Source: Tipula vernalis (taxonomy: Eukaryota; Arthropoda; Insecta; Diptera; Tipulidae). From it: a stretch of DNA of 64,000 nucleotides. The number at the start of each line of letters is the position of its first letter. Position 1 is the first letter of the stretch. The notes under the pieces are model-generated. The model did no database searches and had not been told where the DNA came from. It saw only the letters and a list, made by a program, of their open reading frames with translations. The stretch spans positions 306,819,236-306,883,235 of the forward strand of contig OY282560.1 of assembly GCA_958295665.1 (NCBI GenBank). The letters are read 5' to 3'. Below are positions 47,209-58,836 of this stretch, piece after piece. The translations under genes were made by a program, and so were the position numbers.

Positions 47209-49207
47209 GAAGAGTTCGTTTCCTTCCAATACAATGGGTTAGTTATTTGTCCTCGAATCAAGGACTCTACCATTACTAGTCGATTCTAGTGATGCAAATA
47301 TGCCTCGAGATACGTCTTTTACTTGGTTAATGGCGTCTTTTACTTGGCTTAATTTAATGGTGAAAATATTACTTTTTTATAAACTGAAAACTTTATTAAA
47401 CCTATCCTCACATGTCCCTCTGAACAGAAAGTGAAGGAAATATTTTGAGTGAAAATCCCTAATTCTTGCCATTTATTTTCATTCAATCTTTTTAATTGAA
47501 AAATTAATAATTTTAAAAGTATTAATAAAACGAATTTGATCTATTCAAAATTGTCACAACGGAGCAATATTGAGATTTCTTATTTTTGTAGATTTTTATA
47601 AAATAAATAAACTTAACTAAATAGTTAGGCTTAAATTAATTGTGATTAGTTTCTTAAGACTTTCACTCTCTGCTGCTCAGAAATAAACTGATCGATCGTC
47701 TTATCCCAGTCCGTATGATTTACCTATATTACCTAGTTTTTTACGGAAGTGAGCCAAGGCCCTCCTTTTCCTAATTCCGGAGATATTCGATTTGAAAATT
47801 TGGCTTGTGCCCTAAAAGACCCATAATACATATGGAGTGTTAAGAGTACCGAAAATGATGCATTGTACTTTAATTAATAGAAACTGTCACTACATCACAG
47901 TGATAGTACCAGGATTTAAGATTTCCAAACTTCGGACAATATATTCTAAAATTTATTGAAACAAACTATTTAACACAAATGTTTTCATTCTGTTTCGTTA
48001 TTTTTGTTGTGTCCTTAGTTAAGCGTAATGACTAAGGGAAGCATTCGATATTATCAATAAGTGCCACTTTCCCGGTTTAGAAGCAGCCTTGAAGTTGACC
48101 AGGAATACATTAGTTTTTACTCCTAACCGGCTTCGTCTCTACGTAAAAAGGGATTGAAAATTTTCCGAAACCGGAAAAGAAAACAGGAACGATAAAGGTA
48201 TAGGTACAAAGCCTTGCGGCCGTATTTTGTATAACAACAACAAGCGAAGAGCGCGTTTATGTCTATCTTCCCAAGAATAAATTTTAACTAATTTGTTTCA
48301 CTCATTTGAGATTGGTTTTTGACGCGATCTTAGGTAGCTAGAATAAAATTTCTCATCAATTATTTAATCTTTTAGCCAAACAATTTACTAAAAAACATCA
48401 AAACATTTGGTATGATTTTTTTTATTGATACACAACTTTCATCTAATACACTTGACTTGTTATGTAAATAACGTAGATGGATTTCGATTAAATTATGGTT
48501 TGTGAGGTCACTGTTATAATTCACCGCAAATTTTCATGGAATTAGATAATTTGTGGTCGAAATTTTCATTGGGACCGTTTGTAACTAATTAGTTGGATTT
48601 CTGGAACATCTGCCTTAGATAGCCGCTATTCATAGGAATAGGATTTGTGTAGGAATTAAGCACAAATTTTGGTGATTAAAAAACAGATTTAATTTCTTGC
48701 AATTCGCTAACATACATCTAATATTAAACAACATTTTTTTGGTAGCAGACGTATGTCTACTTTCTATGCGTATGATTTTGTGACGCTGAACTTATTTTCA
48801 TATAAATAGTCTAAATTGCTGGTTTTAAACGTTGTACTAATCAGTTTTTTTTAAACACAATTCTTATCAAATTCATATTATATGGTGAACTGTGAATTTG
48901 TTTATCTTCATACTCATATATTATAGGTACAATGTGAGAAAAATCCGCTGTTGCCATTTGTGTAAACTAATTGAACCAACCAAATTTATCAGGTTTCAGT
49001 TAGATACAATTTAGCTAAAGTAAGCTTATTTAGAGAGCTCGATTATTATTACTGCCTAATCAAATATACCTCCCTTTACAATTTCTTATCAATTTAAAAA
49101 ATTAATTAGTACAAGATTACGTGTATTAAATATTTTCGATAACTCAATTGATTTGTAATAAGTGCATGTGAGTGGAATGTCTTTGTTATTATTTAAACTT
49201 AAGAGAT
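47209..49207. other. AT-rich non-coding DNA
   Basis: No gene recognised. A somewhat GC-richer patch lies at 48050-48260. Confidence 0.45.
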
Positions 49208-49770
49208 ACATTTTTTTTTTTTTTAATGTTGCCAATGGCTTTATTCTTGAATCTTTCTACATAAGAAACTCACAAGAAGTAATCAAATCTTAAGCTAAAA
49301 ATTATTACATATTTTAAGTCTTAACCAATGTTAATACTTATTGTTAGTGCTCACAATTTAACTAATTTAGATTATACTTATAAGTATAAGATAATCATTT
49401 TATAAATTCACAGGTTCATCAGTCCGAGTGGATCTGATCTTCTCAGTCGCCTAATCGCGGCTGTTTTAGTATCTCCCTGGCTAATTCGTTTGGATGTGCT
49501 TCTAGTTTTGAATAATATTTCGAACTGAATTCTTTAATAGTTTCTTTAACGGTTTTAATCCCAAGATCGTGATGTATATTACTATTTCGAATGTACCAAG
49601 GAGCATTGGTAATACTGCGAATAAGAGATAAATGAATTTATACTTTTAACGCCACCTAGATAAAATTGAATTTTCTATAATGTAGTTTCTATCTTAGGTA
49701 CTGAACAAAGAAGAAATGTTGGGTGCGGTTTTAATCGATTCCATTGTGCTAATTTATTTTTTGCGTACTT
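49208..49770 (-). pseudogene. Jockey-type LINE 3' end with poly(A) tail
   Basis: The minus strand encodes the RT C-terminal tail: 'APWYVRNSNIHHDLGI' near 49620-49570, then 'KTVKETIKEFSSKYYSKLEA' and 'HPNELAREILKQP', ending near 49450. About 240 bases of 3' UTR follow, with an AATAAA signal at 49245-49240 and, 16 bases on, a poly(A) of 14 (T run at 49211-49224). This is a typical 5'-truncated LINE insertion. The upstream limit, near 49770, is uncertain because the frames are broken there. Confidence 0.85.
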
Positions 49771-52083
49771 CGTTTTTTTAATTCTCTTTGTATTTTTGAA
49801 ACTGAGGTCACTATTTAAACATTAATCATTATTGATGGTAAAGTGACATCACTACTAAATAGTAACAGACAAATTGATGAGATTTAAATTGTTTTGTGTG
49901 TCACTAACACTAACGATTTATTTTCAAGAACAATATCACTTTTCAGTACCAAGCTTCACTTATCCCATGGTGATACGAGCCTAGTAAGATTTCTAATAGG
50001 AGAACATACTAGCAGATGCTTTAAATAAATTCTAGTGAGACATTCGTGCATTACTGTACTTCCAGTTGTATATCTATCTTATAGGAAATTAACATAACTT
50101 GGCATTCTAAATGTCAAGATTTCTCACATCAAATCTGCCCACTTTATGGTCCCCCGCTTATACAAAAATCATGAATTGAATCTCTATTTCTGAATTCTTT
50201 ACTTTAAGGACCGGGGCTGAAACACTAGCTCTAACTGCCCTTAACATGAAAAACTGTGCATTTGTTCATATTGTCGTTGATCTTTTGAAACTTTTAAGTA
50301 GAGTTCTTGTTGGAATTTTCTTTACGATTTATGAAAATAAAATGAAAAAAAATTAAGAATTTTTCTTACTGATTTTGGTAAACATCAGAACTTCTATCAG
50401 ACGATCTACAGTCGGGGTACATGATAATATTCACAGTTTTAATGAATGTGTTCTAAAATCGAATGGTAAAAACGCCCTTCGTTTTCAAGTATCTGCTTGT
50501 ACATAATATGCCGGCCGATACAGATAATTACTTAACAAAAAATTAACTTGTAAATTAAGCTTTTAAAACTTTCTTTAAATATCCACGATGTTATCCGAAA
50601 CCGATTTTTTGGTACAAATATTTGTCATTTATTTTGAAAATTCTCGTACATATTCAACAACATTCACATTTCTGTTGTTCCATTTCACAGTAATTTCCGA
50701 GAAACGGACAATTTTTCTACAGAAAATAGCAGCTGGCTGGTTTTAATGAAGATTTATGAATCAAACAATTGGCTAATAGTGCCGTACGGTTCAGAATTTT
50801 GAAATTAAAAAATTATTACAGGTCAACTTCATCGGACTCACTTTAAGATTAGACAAAAACTTAAGAAGCGAAGAATCAACAAACAAACACGTTAGAGAAT
50901 TTAGTAAGAAATCTGGCCCAACAACAACTTTAAAATGGATAATAAAAATTTAATTTTCGTTCAAAAAACACTTTCCAGACTTATTTTACTCAACTTGACT
51001 GTTTTCAACAATTTAGCAGGTTTACCTCTTCGGTTTTTTTTGGATAGGATACAGTATGAAATCGATCTGTAAAATTGTTTTAATTTCGATATTCTGAATC
51101 AGACTGAAATGTTGATATTGAGAATCCATAGTTTAGCCGTCCGTATACGTCTCTTCGTTAAATTTTCTTACTCCACGGCTCCCGACCAAAACTATTGAGA
51201 TCCAATTTCTTGAAATTTGTTTTTTATATAAAATCGAAAAGATCCTAAAGATAGGTACAAATCAACTCAATAGTTTCTGTTCGGTCAATAAAGAATACCA
51301 TAATAATAGAAAAAGGTTTACAACTCCTTTTTAATTTTTATTGTAAATAACGAAATTTGAAATTAAATTATTAACAGTGTGATGTAAAAATTAACTAAAA
51401 ATGATCTTTCTGCGCACCGTTAAGGGCGGTGGAGGACGAATATTATTCGTTAAATTTGAATTCATTTAGCAAATTTGTATCCCACAACTCACTTTTAATC
51501 AAATTAGTAAATTGTTTAACTAATTAAATTCAAAACAAATCGGTTTTATAAAAAACCTCTTCAATGGCAAGCTAATAACAATTTTGCATATTCCCTTAAT
51601 AACCCTCACCAGTGGCTAGCTAAAATAAATTTTAAAATAAACTATAAAAGCTTTCTTTTTTTTCAATGCCATCAAACATCCGTACCAGTACAACATCGTG
51701 GTGACCTCGACGTGATCTACAGTCATACGCTTTAACGGCGTGGTTCGATACCGGTGCAACAGCATGCTCAGTTAAATTCTTGGGAGTCTCATGTGTTAAA
51801 AGCAAGAAACGCTTAGTATTACGAAGAAACAGTGCTACTCAAGAATTGCCCAAGAAGATGTTTGGACGTTTCTTCGTTTCTAACAAAACTAAATGAAAAG
51901 TATCAAAACGTGACCAACAAATTTTGTGCTCCTTTCGAACAAAAATCGAATAAAATGCTTTATAATTTCCAACTATCAAATTCGAAGTTACTGGCGTCCC
52001 TACCGCTCACTTACTGACATGGGAAGCAAAGACGAACATCGTTCTTTCTATATCACAGCCACACAAAAAAATAAAACTATTCC
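49771..52083. other. Mostly AT-rich DNA
   Basis: No gene supported. A tRNA-like block sits at 51690-51780. The frame 51832-52017 (+) is unrecognised. Confidence 0.4.
51690..51780 (+). repeat. Possible tRNA-derived block with B box
   Basis: ggttcgatacc at about 51744 is a perfect pol III B-box match (GGTTCGANNCC). An A-box-like tgacctcgacgtgatc lies about 35 bases upstream, and the block is GC-rich in AT-rich DNA. No full cloverleaf. It could be a SINE head or tRNA pseudogene. Confidence 0.35.
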
Positions 52084-52165
52084 GTACTTTTGACAAGACC
52101 CATTTTTCTTCATGTATTTCGATGCGCTGGATCCGAACCCAGTGTCACAATCACTCCTACACACA
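52084..52165. repeat. Inverted repeat partner of 54672-54765
   Basis: The string catgtatttcgatgcgctgg and following atccgaaccca match the complement of 54680-54735 at most positions. A third, more diverged copy in the same orientation lies at about 52266-52325 (tcatgtattttggtatgctgga). Together they flank the gene relic at 52711-54340. Confidence 0.72.
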
Positions 52166-52449
52166 CAAATTTTTTTCTGGAATCAAAAAGTACCGAAAAT
52201 ATGCATAAAACTGTAAACACAGGCACACCAAAAAAATAGCCTGTTAGACACGCCTTAGTAATATATCCTCATGTATTTTGGTATGCTGGAACTAATTCTG
52301 ACATCAAAATTGCTGCTACGTCAAGATTTATTTGTAACTCACTCGGGCAGTATGTATCGATGTATTTTACGGTGATAAACCAGAACACAAGTCAAAATTG
52401 CTCTCTCCTGTCCATATTTTACTTCATTTTTACCTGTGTTTGCAACCAG

Positions 52450-52539
52450 GGCACCTCCACATGGTGACGGTGAGCAACGGAGTATTTCCATCATCCGGCG
52501 CAGTGTCACTGGGTAACGGCTCCATGCTGTCAAACACAT
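52450..52539 (+). other. Candidate exon (90 bp)
   Basis: A GC-rich segment is preceded by a pyrimidine tract and cag (ttacctgtgtttgcaaccag) and followed by gtaaaa at 52540. It is 90 bases long and open in the frame giving 'HLHMVTVSNGVFPSSGAVSL'. Open coding in this frame continues past the donor to 52700, so the donor is not required. I do not recognise the peptide. It may be an exon of an unknown gene or part of the repeat that surrounds it. Confidence 0.3.
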
Positions 52540-52710
52540 GTAAAAAAATTGTTACGATGCGGGAATTGGAAACCGCAGTATCGGCGGCTGATCAGGGAAA
52601 GAAAGCGGGCCCGCAGGCACAGCTCTACAAAATTGAGAAATTTGTATTTTGTAGAGTCAAATGCTACAATACAAAGTATTTCAACAGAAACATTCTCTAG
52701 TGAGTGATGT

Positions 52711-54340
52711 GATAAAGATCCAAATGTGTTCTGTTATATTTGTGGTAAATTGTGGGAAATGTCTAAGTCTAGAAGACGAATAACTAACTACATAAGGGTT
52801 CGTTATAAGGAGTGTTTTAACCTTGATATAGTGGATTAAAGTACTGTCTACAGTAGTAGGTGCTTATAGGACACCAACGTATGATTCAGTGCATTAAGGA
52901 AACTTTAATGAAGAGCCAAAGGAAGTGGATGAAATGTCTTGTAATGGTATACGGATATAAAATGGTCCTATTATAGTGAAGATAACGTTAAAGGGAATAA
53001 AATTGAAATCGTCGATAGTGAGGAAAACGCAGATGACAGTAGTGATACAACCAAAGAGAGTGAGTGTGAATCTCATAATAATGATGAATATATTCCAAGT
53101 GGTTATAATAAGAAAAGTTCGCCAGAAAAATTTAAAAAAAAAGAATTAAATGATCTTATTCGGGACTTGGGACGACCAACAGATATTAGGCCAACAACAT
53201 GGATACACTAAGTATCGATGCTTTCTCTGTTTGTGTTTATAGTAGGGATAAGGAAAATCATTATAACAGAAAAAAGTGGCTAGTTAGTTTCATTTAACCC
53301 AGGCTCTTTAAATGTCTTACAGAAGTCGTTGCTCAAAAAATTCTGATTCCTCCACTACACATAAAACTCAGCCTCATTAAGGTATTAGGACAGGAAACCG
53401 AATATTATAAATACTTGCGAGAAATATTTCCGATTTTAACAGATGCAAAATTAAAAGAGAGAATATTCTATGGATCCATGATCCGAAGAATGTGTAGAGA
53501 CTATAGTTTTGTAATGTTCCGTAAATAATATTAATAAAACACATCACTTTTTAAGTTATAATTTAATACATAATATTTTAGTTTATTATAATTTATTTTA
53601 TTATTAATTATTTATTATAATTTATATAAATTAATTTTGTTAATATAAATTAATTTATTTATTTAATTATTTTTAGTTTAATATAAATTATTTTATTTTT
53701 AATTTATTAATAATTTTTTATTGTTACCACCATTTTTCGTATCCTCAAAATTATTGGTTGGCGGCCAACACCAAGAGCGACGTGTTATCGCGCTGATATC
53801 CGAGACGAGACTGAATTTTTATTATACATTTTTTTGTCTTGTTCTTGTTGGTTGTACTGTCTGGAAGAGACAGTAGTTCAGTTGTCGTTTTGGGTGTTGT
53901 GTGTTTTCGTTTGCGTTGTTCGTTTTTGTTCTGACCGAGTGGCGGCGAACGCATGTGTGAATGCGTGAACCGCCACAGTTTCATAAACAAGATGAACAGC
54001 ACTGAAAAAGCAGCTTGGGTCAATTTTAAAAAAGGATTTGAAAATTTCTTAGGAAATAATAAAAGTGAAAATTATAAAACTTTGGTAACGAAAATGGTAG
54101 AGAATTTTAGGAAATTGGGAATTAATATCCAATTTATTTAATTCCAAAGAATGTCGAAGATTTCAGCGAGGAACAAGGAGAACGATATCAACAAGATATC
54201 AAAGAGATGGTGGAGCGCAGGTTTCAAGTGAGATGGTATGAGAACATGAGGCAGGTTTTTGTTGGGCATTACAAAGGGAAACACAACCTCTAGGAAAAAA
54301 GCGTAAAAGAAATCAAATGCACAGATGTTCGAAAAAAAAT
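52711..54340 (+). pseudogene. Broken copy of a multi-copy insect gene family
   Basis: The pieces, in order and in several frames, match a long uncharacterised protein repeated in many insect genomes. They are 'DPNVFCYICGKLW' with a Cys pair at 52717; 'KKKELNDLIRDLGRP' near 53140; 'GQQHGYTKYRCFLCL' near 53190; 'ILIPPLHIKLSLIKVLGQE' near 53340; 'YKYLREIFPILTDAKLKERI' near 53410; then after an insertion 'NSTEKAAWVNFKKGFENFLG' at 53996, 'NNKSENYKTLV', and 'EEQGERYQQDIKEM' near 54170. Between the Cys pair and 'ELNDLIRDLG' there is an acidic stretch ('DSEENADDSSDTTKESE'). Function of the family is unknown to me; the Cys motifs suggest zinc binding. This copy has stops, frameshifts, missing segments and a roughly 470-bp insertion, so it is dead. 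Confidence 0.85.
53510..53980. repeat. Insertion inside the family relic
   Basis: Separates 'MIRRMCRD' (to about 53505) from 'FINKMNSTEKAAW' (from about 53983). The left half (53540-53720) is almost pure A/T with ttaat/ataatt repeats. The right half is GC-rich and ends in a hairpin: gtggcggcgaacgcat at 53939 against atgcgtgaaccgccac at 53961, with a loop of six. I cannot assign it to a class. It may be an unspliced intron-like segment or a small element. Confidence 0.5.
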
Positions 54341-54671
54341 AATTCGGTATAAAAGAAGACAACATGATTAAAAGAATAAAAGATTAAGTTAATCTTGAGT
54401 AGTTGGAGGGTTTATTTTATGGAGTATACGTTCTAAATTCTTGTCTCATGAGAATTTGTAAGTTTACATTAAGCCGTTATGGAGAGTTGATGTTATGGGA
54501 TTAGGAGCATGTAAAACTCTATATTATGGGGATATGGGGGTTAAAGTTTAAATAATGTAGCCACAGGGCTTACAAGTTCGTTTTATGGGGTTATGAGGGT
54601 TTCTAAGCAAGTAAGCTCACGTTATGGAATTCGATTTTCAGCAATTTTTTGTAATTTATGCTAAATCTGTA

Positions 54672-54765
54672 GATGTATGAGTGATTTTGATACTGGATTC
54701 GGATTCAGCGCGTCAAAATACATGAAGAAAACTGGGTCGTGTCAAAATTACAGAGATGTTTCTCG
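54672..54765. repeat. Inverted repeat partner of 52084-52165
   Basis: Contains ggattcggattcagcgcgtc and aaaatacatgaagaaaa, complementary to the block left of the gene relic. See that entry. Confidence 0.72.
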
Positions 54766-55029
54766 TTTTTCGGAGGCAAAATAATCTTATCTTTCCGCGA
54801 TTCTCATTATGAAAGCAGGTCTGAAACTGAAACTGAATTCGAAGAACGCATCAGTTACTTTTCCAAATGATTTTTTTGTTTATAAAGCAAATGATTACTT
54901 TACAATAGATTTTATGAGAATTATATTGCATTATACAGATAAAATAAAGACTACTTACGGACTTTTAGTTTCAATTCAAGACAAGTAAAATTAAAAATTA
55001 AAACAAAACAGAATGTGACCTGAGTATTT

Positions 55030-55260
55030 TTCGTATTTGTTTAAGAGCCGAGGTCCCATGACACCACCAACCCATAATTCGCACCAAACAGTAATTTTTC
55101 CCATATAGCCGTTCATCCAAAAATCACTGACGATGATTTTTGGCCGGATCAACTTCGTTATGTTCTAAAAAAGCCCAGTCAGCGAAGGTACGGTGCAACA
55201 AATTGTCTTTTGTATTTGAGTTGGAGTCGGTCTTTCAAAATTTACCGACATCAATCATTT
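55030..55260 (-). pseudogene. Mariner/IS630-type transposase fragment
   Basis: The minus strand reads 'RTFADWAFLEHNEVDPA' near 55185-55135, then 'KIIVSDFWMNGYMGKITVW' and 'CELWVGGVMGPRLL' to about 55045. This is the segment around the first catalytic Asp. A small deletion removed the residues after 'SD' (normally an acidic-His-Phe stretch), and another removed residues before 'GKITVWC'. The rest of the gene is not seen. Confidence 0.72.
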
Positions 55261-58200
55261 CTTCACCGACTCCACAACCTTGGACATTTTGTCTAAATAT
55301 CTTCTAAGCTCTTTAAAATGTAGCCCAAATTTAAAATATTGATCTGCCCTTCCCTCCTTGAAGCTGGTACCTTAGCCCAATTTGCTTCTAAATCTAATCT
55401 TTTTGTTAATCGATTTTTCAAGACAACAAGACTTTCAGACGATAAAACTATTACTGTAGTGTAAAGCATTACAATTGAATGAGTTAGTTTACAGAAATAG
55501 AGTTCTAATAGAGTCCTATGAGCAGCTTGAAATTGCAAGACCTCTTTGAAATTATTGGAGACTTGTAATAATTTTGTTGGAATATGATAAATGTTTTTGA
55601 AAACTTTAATATCTACGAATATTAACATGTACGTTGTTTACACATAATACACTGTGGCAAAACTTTCGAGCTACTGTTTTTCACCTCGTAATGTAATATT
55701 ATCACTGTTATAAAACTAATTCAGGTAAATTGAATTTATTTAAGTAATATGTATAAATTCTAATCAATAATAAATGTTTCAAGGGTGGGGCACTAGCGTC
55801 GTCAATTCTTGATGATTGTCCACATTGAATATTAAATATGTACGATTGTATTAATCCCTAACAATAATTACTACAACACTATTGACGTTAAAAAATTATC
55901 GATTTAAATTAAACAAAAATTGACAACAACATACACTACTCAGCTATGTTATAAAATTGTAACAAAGGTAAAATATACATAAGATGATGACTCGCCTATA
56001 CTATTATAAAATCGTAATTTGGAGGAACTTCATTCGAAACAAGCCAAAATAGTGACATATATTTTGTCTGAGTCAACTCTTCCCAAAACCACATAAAGAA
56101 AATTCTGTTTTATTTTAGAAACAGAAATTATGACTAATTTTAAATAATTAACGTACTCGTTATACTCAAAAATTAATCAATTTTTTTTTTTTTGCTTTTT
56201 TCTTATCGAGCAAATTTCGATTAAACAGCCGGAACTGTTGGTTTTTATATTATCGAATATCGACCGAATTTATGGCATGGAAATTTCCAATCTTGATTAA
56301 TTTATTGTTATAAATAATAAATCATCATAATAGCCGTTTGAGATTGAGATGTAATGGTGCTAATACAGTGTCTAATTAACGATTAGAATATTATTTACAT
56401 AACCAATACAGCAACAATTTTTTTTTTGTAGACTTTAGTGTATATCTACACTATAGGGAGATTCATATCATAAAAATATAGCACGAGTGATTTACGTCAA
56501 AAAAAAACTGTATCGTGTTGTATGTTAGGTATAAAAAAACTTATGTATTTCTGTTGTTGTTTTATGACTGACGTTAATTCGCCGTAACACGAAAATGCTA
56601 TGACCTATGGGCATTGTCATCTAGTGTTACTTATTTATTGTGATTACATGTTGAAATATTATTTTTAATACCATTGTTTATTCTAATTTGTGCACAACTA
56701 GAGTAATAAATACGTTACATGCTTACACTTATGACTTTTCATGTTGATTAATTGTAGTTAGTTTACAATTAAGTATGAAATGAATCGCAAATCCAATGCA
56801 AAAGGTCAAAAAAAAATACATCGATTTCGGAATTAGGTAAGTGCACACAAAATTTAATTTCACAGCCTTGTAAAGATCAAGTATATAATTTGACCCGCTA
56901 CGAAAAAAAAAAAATTCTCTTATTTTCGTAGATAAATTTTGGAAACATTTCGTAAAGTTTATGCTAATCGAACACGAGATCCTAGTACAGGTAAACAAAA
57001 ACTGTATTAGCATTTTGGGTAAAAACAAGTTTTTTGTTCAAAGCACGTTTATTTACAAATGCTAAACTAAAATAGACAATGTAAATATTCTATATAATAA
57101 AAAAGTAAAAAATGTAAATCGAATTAAATAAATGATCACATATTATTTATAATGGTTCTCAAGGTGATCAACTTTATATAGGATTATCTTATATAACCGC
57201 GAATAAAAATAAAATGCTAATTATTTTGTCACCTCTTTCTGCTTATGCTGTAGAGCGAGATGATGATAAATAAGAAATTTTGACATCTGAAGGAAATGTC
57301 AATATGTACATATTTTACCTTGTCCATTTAAGATAAATATTTGAAAACTAGTTAAACTTTTAAATTAGTACATCATAATCTTAGATTTAATAAGTGTGAA
57401 ACGGTGTTAATTAAATTTTAATTTATTTGTCAATTTCCCCAAAATGTGTAACACCTAATTGCACGATCTTACTTTGAACCTCTAAAATCTAAATGGAGCT
57501 ATAGTGGTCTAGAAGTTCATTTAAAGAAAACTTCATTACCTAGGATCTTCTTGGTGGAAACGTAATTGTATTTTAACTTAGGTAATCAACAATAAAAATT
57601 CAACGAACTTGGCTCTACCTAATTATATGGAGCTGCTTTCGAGAGCTACTTATTATACCCGGTGGGTGGTTTAAGTAGGCACATCTGAAAGAAAAATATT
57701 TTAAACAAAAGTTGCTTGATTTAAAAAGAACAATAAAACTTCACAATTCTTTTTTTTTAAAGTAAAGAAATTCAGGGATGTTACTCCTGAATATGATACG
57801 AATTCGAATGTACAAGATTCGTAATTGAATTTAATCAGGCTCGCTCGCTTCTTATTTAAATTATATATGAATCTCTGCCCCTTATTTTTCAAAATAAATT
57901 CACAAAATAAACTCGTAAAGGAATAGTAAGATTTCTTAATTTGACAATCAACATTTTTAGCCAACCAATCAGCAATCAGCATTGTGTTTCCTTCCGTACT
58001 TATAATTCATTATTCTTTCTTTACTTGTCTTCCCAATTTCCCATTAAACCACCATCTATTTAAGAAACTGAATTTTTTCGTTTTTTTTTTTTATTTTATA
58101 TCACACTACCACTTATATACGTATGTCCGCTTTTAAAATTGAGCACTTTTTAAAGCAATTTCATTTGAGCGTGCAAGTGAGAATAGAGTTGTAGCAATGT

Positions 58201-58282
58201 TTAGAGTAGGACAGTGATCGCAAATACCTGGCACGATTAAAAATTGGCCCGACACGTCAAAATATTTCAAAAATTAACTTCA
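55261..58282. other. AT-rich DNA; one unrecognised frame
   Basis: The frame 55293-55628 (-, 111 codons) is free of stops and less AT-rich. Its 'LEANWAKVPASRREGQINIL' part looks protein-like, but I cannot assign it. The remainder is AT-rich with poly-A/T runs and no gene. Confidence 0.35.
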
Positions 58283-58836
58283 GGGCTGGGATTTTGCACA
58301 AAAAGCGAGAAGCTAGTTTTGTGTCTCTTTTAGTTAAACTGAATATGAACACTATTTCGCTCAGTAGAAATGTGCAGTGTTACCACTTTGGATACAATTG
58401 TATCCATTTGATATATTTGCGTTCTCTCAGATACGTTTTTCTGGTGAAAAAGTATTAAAAATTTGATGGTATAAGCCTCCTTATTATAACCATCAATGAG
58501 ATTTAAATTGGAAACATTTGGATTCCTCTCCCCTGATCAAACGGATACACAAGCTCATTTTTTCGAGTGGTAACACTGGAAATGTGTTTTATTATTGCGA
58601 TCTCAACTAGTAAAAATAAAATGATATTCTATTTCAACTATCATTCGACTGTGTCTCTCACCAACGAAGGTACGTGGTCGAAGCGGAGAAAAGGAGATAG
58701 CTCTTATACATAATATAATTGACTGAGATCGCAATAGAAAAAGTGACATAGACCGAATGAAATGGAGTAAAATTTATTCTTTTAAAAAGAGAAATAAACT
58801 CTCTTCTCGCCTTTTGTGCAAAATCTCACTCCAGAT
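58283..58836. mobile_element. Foldback element interrupted by a hAT MITE
   Basis: gattttgcacaaaaagcgag at about 58290 is matched in inverse at about 58806-58826 (cgccttttgtgcaaaatct), and the pairing extends through a tctctttt/aaaagaga stretch. A second inverted pair, gcgatctcaa near 58597 and tgagatcgca near 58726, lies inside. Removing the MITE leaves about 340 bp. No open frame of note, and the target duplication is not resolved. Confidence 0.72.
58375..58578. mobile_element. hAT-like MITE (204 bp)
   Basis: Ends cagtgttaccact and, at the other end, agtggtaacactg, exact inverse of each other. It is flanked by a perfect 8-bp duplication, gaaatgtg (58367-58374 and 58579-58586). Tip sequence and 8-bp duplication are both diagnostic of hAT transposition. 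Non-coding. Confidence 0.93.

Noticed and set aside
55030..55260. Assignment of this fragment to the deleted mariner at 44.3 kb
   Set aside because: It encodes the region around the first Asp and the other encodes the region around the third, so they cannot be compared, and they sit on opposite strands 10 kb apart.
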